Positions 14,531 to 20,775 of a DNA stretch of 23,546 nt are shown in pieces. The notes below the pieces were generated by a model. The model worked only from the letters and a program-made list of their open reading frames with translations, was not told where the DNA came from and made no database searches. The stretch is from a virus. Within the stretch, counting starts at the first letter, position 1, and every line of letters starts with the position of its first letter. The DNA lies in the IMG/VR virus record IMGVR_UViG_3300020430_000816, positions 1-23,546 of that record; one strand, 5' to 3'. A program made the position numbers and the translations under genes.

Positions 14531-15934
14531 TCACATGAGGTTCTTGATCTGAACTCTTCTGTAGTAACGGTTCTGGTTGACCTTGAGGCGACCCAGACCT
14601 TGCTCGGTTCCTTCTGCGAAGGGGTTTGCAACAAGACCATAACGGGTCTTGAAGCCGATCTTGGGTTGGAAGGTGTTCTCGCCAACTGCACGTACCATCT
14701 GGAGGGGTACATATGGGCAGTAGAAGAGACCTGCGTCGTAAGGAGAGGTGCCCTTGTAACCGACAACGTAGTACTGCTGAGCAGCAACGTTTGCAGCATA
14801 AGGATCGATGTAGACTCTGTACTTACCAAGCAGAACACCAGCGAAGGTGTTACCAGTGTCATCAACGTTCAGGTTAGCGTTGAGTGCAGGGGTGTAGTCA
14901 AGTACGCCAGCCATAGACAGTGCGGATGCAACGTCAGCGGAGCACATGATCACATTGCCCTTTCCTCTACGAGTTCTTTGTGCGATTGCGTTAGCATCGC
15001 GCTCGATTTGGAACAGCAGACCCTTGAACTTCTCAACACTCCAGCGACCGTTGGAGTCGATGTCGAGGTCGAATACACCAGCAGTTGCGGTGTTTGCAGC
15101 AGCGCCTTGCTCAGCAACCTTGTAGATGGTTCTGATGACTTCGCGGTTGATCTCAGCAAGAATCTCAGTGGAGAGAATGTTTGCGAGTTCCGCTTCAGCG
15201 TTCAGACCGTGGATTGCCTTAAGGTCCTGTGCAAGCTCAAGGCTGTATTCTGCCTTCAGTGCTCTGGACTTGGCTTCAACAAGAACCTTCTCGATAGAGA
15301 ATGCCATCTCGTTGAACTGGTTGCCAGAACCATTACCCAGGTTCTCAGCATCGCCAGTCTTCATGCCCTGACCAACGTTGTAGCCAGTGGAAGATGCAGT
15401 ACCAACGGGGTTCAGGAGACCAGGGTTAGAACCAGCCTGGCTGGTAGTACCCATACCTGCAACGCCGTCAGAGAATCCTGCGGTCTCGTCAAGACCGTCG
15501 TCCTGACCTGCAAATGCGGTGTCTGCTTCGTTGAACAGTGCTTCGGTTCCGCTCTGGTTGGTGTAGCGGGAACGCATTGCGAAGATGAGTCCAGTAGGAC
15601 CGCTCATTGGTTGAACGCCTGCGAGGTCATAAGCGACCAGGTTAGGCATTGCACGTCTGATCAGGGAGATCAGAACGGGATCGAAACCAGCAACAGGACC
15701 ACCTGCAGCTGCGTCTCCACCGAATCCACCACCAGCACCAGCAGCATTACCTGCGTTGGTTGGGGTTTCGTTCAGGATTCCGCCTTGGAATGCTTGTTGT
15801 TCACGGAGGAACTTTTCTTGGTTTTCTAACAGGACAGCGGTTACTGCTCTTCTGTGGTTATCCTTGATAGGATCAATACCATCATAGTCGAGAAGTGGTG
15901 CCCACTTTTCCTGCAGATGCTCGGATTGGAACAT
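14531..15934 (-). CDS. 23: Major capsid protein gp23
   Basis: 467 aa precursor of the main head shell protein. The N-terminus MFQSEHLQEKWAPLLDYDGI and the later block RRAMPNLVAYDLAGVQPMSGP are hallmarks of gp23 in T4-like phages. The propeptide probably ends at E56: ILNE at residues 53-56 fits the (L/I)xE site cut by gp21. A Gly/Ala-rich stretch (about residues 62-82) follows. Codon usage is visibly more G/C-rich than in neighbouring genes, as is common for this highly expressed gene. AAGG lies 9 nt before the ATG, and the gene starts 42 nt after gp22. It ends at a strong terminator. Confidence 0.97.
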   Translation of the reverse strand: MFQSEHLQEKWAPLLDYDGIDPIKDNHRRAVTAVLLENQEKFLREQQAFQGGILNETPTNAGNAAGAGGGFGGDAAAGGPVAGFDPVLISLIRRAMPNLVAYDLAGVQPMSGPTGLIFAMRSRYTNQSGTEALFNEADTAFAGQDDGLDETAGFSDGVAGMGTTSQAGSNPGLLNPVGTASSTGYNVGQGMKTGDAENLGNGSGNQFNEMAFSIEKVLVEAKSRALKAEYSLELAQDLKAIHGLNAEAELANILSTEILAEINREVIRTIYKVAEQGAAANTATAGVFDLDIDSNGRWSVEKFKGLLFQIERDANAIAQRTRRGKGNVIMCSADVASALSMAGVLDYTPALNANLNVDDTGNTFAGVLLGKYRVYIDPYAANVAAQQYYVVGYKGTSPYDAGLFYCPYVPLQMVRAVGENTFQPKIGFKTRYGLVANPFAEGTEQGLGRLKVNQNRYYRRVQIKNLM

Positions 15935-15976
15935 TTGCTTTTTACCTTAGTTTATGTTTGATTGATAATTAAAAAA

Positions 15977-17173
15977 TCACTTCTTGCTAACAGCACCCAG
16001 TGTTCTGAGGTAGCTATTCATGTAGTCAGGTGAATTACCTGCTGCATCAATGTCTACTTCCTCAGACAGATTCTCGGTCTGCGCTTTTGGAGCTTTCTTT
16101 GCTGTGAAGTATGACTCCTTCAGCATCTCCAGTTTTTCACGATACTTGTCGCCACTTTCAAACTCTACACTCTCGGCAAGTGAGGCGAGCTTCTCTTTTT
16201 GACTGAGGGCAAGACCTTCAGCTACTTCATCAAAGATACCATCTGCAACCGACTCGGAGAGGCGGGAATTCAGGGTGATATTCTTCTCAATCTGCTCGTT
16301 GAGTTTTGTCTCCATTTCATCAAGTTTTTCTACCATGCTCTCAAGAACATCATATTTTTCTTCAGGGATTGATACATAATGTTCTTCAAAGAGTGTCTTC
16401 ATGCCAGAAAGGAAGGATTCGGACATTTCTGCCTTCAGACCGCTCTCAATGGCGAGTCTGTTTTCGGTGACCCATTCCTCAGCTACGTACTCAAGATAAG
16501 AATCTACTCGCTCTTGGAGAGCAGTCTTGATCTCGGTTACTTCTTCTACGAGGCGCTCCTCGTATGCTTCGTCATAAGCGGCAATCATTCCTTCCTTGAT
16601 CTCTTCGACCTTGGAACGAAGTGCTGCCTCAAAGATGGTGCGAGCTTTTTCTTGGAATTCTTCCGAGAGCTCTTCACCTTCAAGAAGGGCGGTGACATCT
16701 TCAGAGACATCAAACTCCTCTTCTTCTTCGATCTCTTCTGCCTCAGCGACAACTTCCTCTTCAGACTCTTCCTCTTCAGATACAACCTCTTCTTCGGTTG
16801 CTTCTTCCTCTTCAGATACGACTTCTTCTGCTTCTGCGGTTACTTCCTCGTCCTCTTCGATTACCTCTTCAGATTCGAGTTCTTCCTCTTCCTTCATACC
16901 CTTCATTGCATCCGCAGGCTTAGCACCTTTGTTTACAACGTCGCGCACCTGCTTGAGGGTTGCGCCAGGGGTTTTCAGCTTAGCTGATTCGTCGTCAGAC
17001 TTATAGTTGTCTGGAGTAGGACCACCAAGATCTTCATACGATCCCGTCTGACCTGCTACTGCGCCAGGAGCAAGCTTCTGCATGGGATCGCCTGCCTTTG
17101 CGCCAGCATTGACAGCGGTCTTGGATTGAGTTGTGCCTGCTTCCATTTCCTGTAAGTTGTTGTCACTAGACAT
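15977..17173 (-). CDS. 22: Prohead core scaffolding protein gp22
   Basis: 398 aa, clearly longer than T4 gp22 (269 aa). This internal scaffold directs capsid assembly and is then degraded by gp21. Residues 1-94 are polar and Gly/Ala-rich. Residues 95-159 are an extraordinarily Glu-rich tract with the unit EEVVSEEEE repeated. The remainder is a long charged helical and coiled-coil region, as expected for a scaffold. LSE near the C-terminus (in ENLSEEVDID) is a possible gp21 cleavage site. GGAGAG precedes the ATG, and overlapping ATAAATA boxes lie 37 nt upstream. The identity comes from composition and its position between gp21 and gp23. Confidence 0.9.
   Translation of the reverse strand: MSSDNNLQEMEAGTTQSKTAVNAGAKAGDPMQKLAPGAVAGQTGSYEDLGGPTPDNYKSDDESAKLKTPGATLKQVRDVVNKGAKPADAMKGMKEEEELESEEVIEEDEEVTAEAEEVVSEEEEATEEEVVSEEEESEEEVVAEAEEIEEEEEFDVSEDVTALLEGEELSEEFQEKARTIFEAALRSKVEEIKEGMIAAYDEAYEERLVEEVTEIKTALQERVDSYLEYVAEEWVTENRLAIESGLKAEMSESFLSGMKTLFEEHYVSIPEEKYDVLESMVEKLDEMETKLNEQIEKNITLNSRLSESVADGIFDEVAEGLALSQKEKLASLAESVEFESGDKYREKLEMLKESYFTAKKAPKAQTENLSEEVDIDAAGNSPDYMNSYLRTLGAVSKK
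16768..16829 (-). repeat. Internal 36-bp-offset direct repeat encoding Glu-rich units of gp22
   Basis: The plus-strand segment beginning CTTCCTCTTCAGATAC at 16768 recurs at 16804, 36 bp (12 codons) later, with few changes over about 26 bp. It encodes the EEVVSEEEE unit of gp22 twice, and degenerate versions continue on both sides. This points to recent local duplication. Confidence 0.7.
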
Positions 17174-17209
17174 TTGAGACTCTCCGATTAACCTTTGTAA
17201 TTTAATCTA

Positions 17210-17220
17210 TATTTATTTAT
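17210..17220 (-). promoter_or_regulatory. Late promoter boxes (overlapping ATAAATA) upstream of gp22
   Basis: The minus strand reads ATAAATAAATA from 17220 to 17210, two overlapping ATAAATA heptamers in an AT-rich stretch, 36 nt before the gp22 ATG. This is close to the T4 late box TATAAATA and probably serves gp22 and gp23. Confidence 0.6.
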
Positions 17221-17253
17221 TATATTTAAAAGTTGAACTGTATATATAGCGTC

Positions 17254-17907
17254 TTAAAGGTTATTCAGGAAGTCATTGAACAAGTCCAATTTCTTCTCTT
17301 CTAATACTCTTTGTCTAGATGCTGCTTCAATTCTCATTTGTGTTTGTTGAGCGAGTTTTTCGCGGAGAATTCCTCCATCCCAAACCCATTCTTTACCCTC
17401 CATGATGCCTTGAACAAAAGCATCAGGAGCAGATGGATCAGCAACAATGTCAGCAGCAGTTGCCAACATGAAGTCTTCACCAACTTCTTTGTAACCCGAC
17501 TTGACGTTATCTCTCAGAGAACCAATTCCACGAGAAGATACGCCGAGCGTTACGCCATCTTTGAGAAGTGCTTCTGCAATCTTACCCATAGGGGTATGCA
17601 GAATTTGCGCTTTACCGATAAAGTTATTACCGTCTTGCTTGAGTTCGGTAATTTTATGAGATACTCTATCGAGGTTTACGGTTGGACCATCAGGATGACC
17701 CAGTTCACCAAGTGCTCTGCCCTTAGCAACGTAATCCTTAGAATATCTCTTCACCTCTCTTTCCATGATTGGAAAGGGATACATTCTACCGTTACGGTTG
17801 ACCATCTCACTTTGAAGGAACACGCCCTTAATGAACATGTTCTTCTTACCATTTACGGTCTCAGTGAGAACTTCAACCTTCTCAATCTCTTCTCTTATAA
17901 GTTTCAT
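17254..17907 (-). CDS. 21: Prohead core protease gp21
   Basis: 217 aa (T4 gp21 is 212). This serine protease matures the T4-type prohead by cutting scaffold and capsid proteins at (L/I)xE sites. The family's catalytic positions are visible: H71 in GELGHP and the serine in GVSSRG (S124/S125), with the conserved block FIKGVFLQSEMVNRNGRMYP near residues 25-44. The C-terminal helix (RIEAASRQRVLEEKKLDLFND) is charged, as in scaffold-associated proteases. It is followed by gp22 and gp23 in the standard head order. CTAAATA and ATAAATA boxes sit 17-32 nt before the ATG. Confidence 0.95.
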   Translation of the reverse strand: MKLIREEIEKVEVLTETVNGKKNMFIKGVFLQSEMVNRNGRMYPFPIMEREVKRYSKDYVAKGRALGELGHPDGPTVNLDRVSHKITELKQDGNNFIGKAQILHTPMGKIAEALLKDGVTLGVSSRGIGSLRDNVKSGYKEVGEDFMLATAADIVADPSAPDAFVQGIMEGKEWVWDGGILREKLAQQTQMRIEAASRQRVLEEKKLDLFNDFLNNL

Positions 17908-17924
17908 CGCTGAACGTAATCGAG

Positions 17925-17939
17925 TATTTAGTTATTTAT
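17925..17939 (-). promoter_or_regulatory. Tandem late promoter boxes upstream of gp21
   Basis: On the minus strand ATAAATA (17939-17933) is followed one base later by CTAAATA (17931-17925), ending 17 nt before the gp21 ATG at 17907. The spacing suits a T4-type late promoter; one or both boxes may be used. Confidence 0.65.
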
Positions 17940-17946
17940 TATCGAG

Positions 17947-18108
17947 TCAGTCTTCAACCTCACCTTCACCATCAAACATCCCGTTTGATACCTCAGGTCT
18001 AAGTGCTTCAACTCGTTCAGCAGTCTTTGCATACAGTAAGTCTTTGATCTTATCAGAGACCTCAGATGGAGAAGCGTCACTGATAACCATATCTAAAATA
18101 TCGTCCAT
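17947..18108 (-). CDS. Small prohead core-type protein (53 aa, gp67-like by position and pattern)
   Basis: 53 aa from the ATG at 18108: begins MDDILDMVISDASPSEVSD, ends FDGEGEVED. The pattern of a short N-terminal helix, then IKDLLYAKTAERVEALRPEV, then a hydrophobic-MF and an acidic tail resembles the small core proteins encoded between gp20 and gp21 in T4-like phages (gp67/gp68). In T4 such proteins are part of the prohead core and are cleaved by gp21. A longer reading from 18177 would run through the promoter region and is unlikely. A CTAAATA box ends 23 nt upstream. The name is an inference; the reading frame itself is well supported. Confidence 0.72.
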   Translation of the reverse strand: MDDILDMVISDASPSEVSDKIKDLLYAKTAERVEALRPEVSNGMFDGEGEVED

Positions 18109-18131
18109 TGTCGTAATGTGGATTACTGAGT

Positions 18132-18146
18132 TATTTAGGATAAATA
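18132..18146. promoter_or_regulatory. Back-to-back late promoter boxes (TATTTAGGATAAATA)
   Basis: This 15-bp near-palindrome reads CTAAATA toward the minus strand (18138-18132, 23 nt before the 53-aa gene) and ATAAATA toward the plus strand (18140-18146, 18 nt before the glycosyltransferase ATG). Both resemble the T4 late box TATAAATA. It sits in the 56-bp gap between the two divergent genes and contains no other promoter-like element. It probably fires both the head genes and the accessory cassette at late times. Confidence 0.6.
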
Positions 18147-18164
18147 AAATAAAAGATTTTTTTG

Positions 18165-19091
18165 ATGGATCTTCCACATATTTACTATACTAATGTAACT
18201 AATAAGACAGAACGTAGGAAATACATGGAGAGTCAGTTCCAGACTCTGGGATTGAAGTATACAAGAATACCAATGGAACCATTTTCAAAGGATGGGACTT
18301 TTTTTGAATGGTATTTAGATGACTTAGAAGGAACATACTCGGAAGATACTTCTCATTACATAAACATAGTCTCTGCAAGTCTATTGTTATTCTTTCAAGA
18401 ATGGATTGATAGTACTAATGATGAATTCATGATCTTGATGGAAGACGATTATGATTTATCACTTGTTAGTCGCTGGCACTTTGAATGGGGTGAACTAATT
18501 GAACGTCTTCCGATTGGGTGGGATTGTTTGCAGTTAGGATTCGAGACATCAAAGGTAATACCTTTTTATTTGCATCCCACAAAACCAGAATATTCTTTGG
18601 GTCCATGCTTATTAAACAGAGACTACATAAAAAAACTTCTTAGTTTACATTATCCCAACGGCAAGTTTAAATTCGACTACAATATTGCCAATGCAATTTA
18701 CATTGATAGGGACTCTGGTATTCATGATGGACTAAGATATGAAGGAACTTCTGGTGGTCCAGATTATTTTATCAATCAATCTGGTTGTGGTTACTCTCTA
18801 CCACTAATACCAATCAATCCATACTTTACTGGTATTAGTCATATTGGAGTGTTAGAGAAACGCTCTTGGGAACCAAAACTTAGTTTTGTAAAATGCTATG
18901 AGGCATATCATGAGTGGTGGTGCTATGATAGAGATAAGTTCACACTGGACGATTTTTTCACCTATAATAAGGACACTGATGTTCTGATGGAGAGAGATAT
19001 CTCCAGATGGAACGATAAATATTTTCACGACTTGGCTATAAGAAAGAATGAAGGTTTACTTGTTCCAACCTCAGCACGAGATTTTAATTAA
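18165..19091 (+). CDS. Family 25-like glycosyltransferase (LPS/glycan type)
   Basis: 308 aa from the ATG at 18165 (a TTG one codon earlier is less likely). The N-terminus HIYYTNVTNKTERRKYMESQ matches the opening of family 25 glycosyltransferases (a strand, then a DR/ER-R helix), and FMILMEDDYDLS at about 89-99 carries the acidic EDD motif typical of the nucleotide-sugar site. These enzymes transfer sugars in lipooligosaccharide synthesis. No membrane segment is visible. It is first in a plus-strand cassette, under a late-type box. Its last 44 nt overlap the first radical-SAM gene, so its C-terminal tail (about LVPTSARDFN) is encoded inside the overlap. The acceptor is unknown; a viral structural protein or host glycan are options. 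Confidence 0.78.
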   Translation: MDLPHIYYTNVTNKTERRKYMESQFQTLGLKYTRIPMEPFSKDGTFFEWYLDDLEGTYSEDTSHYINIVSASLLLFFQEWIDSTNDEFMILMEDDYDLSLVSRWHFEWGELIERLPIGWDCLQLGFETSKVIPFYLHPTKPEYSLGPCLLNRDYIKKLLSLHYPNGKFKFDYNIANAIYIDRDSGIHDGLRYEGTSGGPDYFINQSGCGYSLPLIPINPYFTGISHIGVLEKRSWEPKLSFVKCYEAYHEWWCYDRDKFTLDDFFTYNKDTDVLMERDISRWNDKYFHDLAIRKNEGLLVPTSARDFN

Positions 19092-20775
19092 AGGGACAAA
19101 AAATTATTGGTTACCATATGCTGCTGGTTGTGTCTGGAGTTATGCAAAACAACAGATACCAGAACTTGAACTGGGAGAAATCGTATTTAAAAGAGAGCGT
19201 ATTGATAAAATTCTTGATAGAGTAAAAGACCCCGATGTTTGTGCATTCAGTACATACATTTGGAACGAGCAGTATAATTTAATTCTTGCAGAAGAGATTA
19301 AAAAAAGATATCCAAAATGTATTATTGAATTCGGTGGACCGCAAGCAACAAGAGGTCTAGTAGATAGGGAGTATGTAGATACTGTTTTACTTGGGGAAGG
19401 TGAGCAAGCATTTGTTAACTTGATCCATAGGATAAAGAATGGATACCCAATACCTCCAGTTTACGAGCGACTTCAACTAAAGAACTTGAGCTATGCTAGT
19501 CCATATGAATCTGGAATCTTTGATGATATTGTAAATCAATATCCAGAATATAATTGGGCAACTTTGGTTGAGTCTACCAGAGGTTGTCCCCATCACTGTA
19601 CTTTTTGTGATTGGGGAACTTGGATGAACAACATCAAGAAGTTTGATCTTGATCAAGTGGAGAGAGATATTAATTGGGCGTCCACACATCGAGTTGGATT
19701 CTTAATGCTGGCAGATGCAAACTTTGGAATATTTGCGGAGAGGGATCTTAAAATTGCAAAGATGTTGAGAAAGGCAGCAGACCATCCAGATGCAATCATT
19801 GATGATCTGACTGTTCAGTATACAAAAAACTCTACAGATATTGTCTTTGATATTAGTGAAGCACTTGGTCCATATGATAGGCGTGGTGTGTCTATGAGTG
19901 CTCAGTCCATGAATGGACCCACTCTTCGCGCAATCAAAAGACGAAACAACAAAAAACATGCTGAGTTTGTAAAGAAAGCAAGGGAACGTAACTTAAATGT
20001 ATATACTGAATTAATTTTAGGTTTACCTGAGGAAACTTTAGAGTCCTGGAAGGATGGTATATGTCAACTTCTTGATTACGGACAAGACAGTATTGATGTT
20101 TGGTTTTGCCAAGTGTTTGGTAATACTGAGTTGAATACTAATAGAGATAAGTATGGTATTAGCGTTGTCAACGCTGAGGACTATGTGTCATTTACAAATA
20201 AAGAAGATAATGTAAAAGAGGTTGTTGAGATCGTCAATAAAACAAATTCAATGACTACAGATGAAATGATAGAGGCATATCTTTACTCTTGGATGATCAT
20301 ACAATTGCATATTAATGGATACTCTGAGATTATCTCAGATTATTTGAATAAAGAGTTTGGAGTTAGTTATCGTAAGTTTTACGATAGTATATTTGTAACA
20401 TTGGGTAAGGACTATAGTTCTCTTGGAAAGCACTTTAGAGAGTTAAAAGAACGAGTATCTAGTTATCTAAAGAATGGAAAAATTTTGTCGGATAAAGATA
20501 CTGGGCATACTCTTGAATTGAGCATGGGAACTGACTTTGAATTTTTCTGGTCTCACAAAGAAATTGTCATCAATTACATTAGGAACTGTTGTGGGATGTT
20601 TATTCCAAATGATATTATGGCACTACAAAGAAGTTACATATATAATCCAAATGTAGAATACCCTCAACATGTTGGAGAATATTTGGTAGATAATGCTAGA
20701 ATGGAAGAAGAGAGAGATGATATCTGGGTTTTAAAAAGAAAAAATCTTCTAAAAAATAAAATCACAGCACTATGA
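19048..20775 (+). CDS. Radical SAM protein A with B12-binding-like N-terminal domain
   Basis: 575 aa. A cobalamin-binding-like Rossmann domain occupies about residues 1-140 (CAFSTYIWNEQYNL, IIEFGGPQAT, VLLGEGEQAF). The radical-SAM core follows, with the [4Fe-4S] motif CPHHCTFC: C180, C184 and C187. Later core strands include MLADANFG and ELILGLPEET. The C-terminal 200 residues form an extra domain not recognised. Radical-SAM enzymes cleave S-adenosylmethionine to make a 5'-deoxyadenosyl radical; the substrate here is unknown. The classical corrinoid-ligand motif DxHxxG is not seen. The start is supported by the paralogue downstream, which opens similarly (LYxFQPQ...YWLPY), although it forces a 44-nt overlap with the glycosyltransferase. 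It ends in an ATGA overlap with the paralogue. Confidence 0.88.
   Translation: MKVYLFQPQHEILIKGTKNYWLPYAAGCVWSYAKQQIPELELGEIVFKRERIDKILDRVKDPDVCAFSTYIWNEQYNLILAEEIKKRYPKCIIEFGGPQATRGLVDREYVDTVLLGEGEQAFVNLIHRIKNGYPIPPVYERLQLKNLSYASPYESGIFDDIVNQYPEYNWATLVESTRGCPHHCTFCDWGTWMNNIKKFDLDQVERDINWASTHRVGFLMLADANFGIFAERDLKIAKMLRKAADHPDAIIDDLTVQYTKNSTDIVFDISEALGPYDRRGVSMSAQSMNGPTLRAIKRRNNKKHAEFVKKARERNLNVYTELILGLPEETLESWKDGICQLLDYGQDSIDVWFCQVFGNTELNTNRDKYGISVVNAEDYVSFTNKEDNVKEVVEIVNKTNSMTTDEMIEAYLYSWMIIQLHINGYSEIISDYLNKEFGVSYRKFYDSIFVTLGKDYSSLGKHFRELKERVSSYLKNGKILSDKDTGHTLELSMGTDFEFFWSHKEIVINYIRNCCGMFIPNDIMALQRSYIYNPNVEYPQHVGEYLVDNARMEEERDDIWVLKRKNLLKNKITAL

Noticed and set aside
14371-14537. A plus-strand frame of about 55 codons in the gap downstream of gp23
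   Set aside because: It runs straight through the gp23 terminator and into gp23, lacks a ribosome-binding site and its composition is that of AT-rich spacer DNA.
14450-15829. A 459-codon open frame on the plus strand opposite gp23
   Set aside because: It is the mirror of the G/C-rich codon usage of gp23, is Cys/Ser/Val-rich with no motif, and has no ribosome-binding site; gp23 itself is unmistakable.
16379-17006. Long plus-strand frames opposite gp22, one Ser-rich and one Phe/Leu-rich
   Set aside because: They are translations of the complement of GAA/GAG repeats in gp22, with low complexity explained entirely by the gp22 coding sequence.
18109-18177. N-terminal extension of the 53-aa prohead gene to 18177
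   Set aside because: The extra 23 residues would be encoded across the divergent late promoter and into the glycosyltransferase start; the ATG at 18108 fits the promoter spacing.
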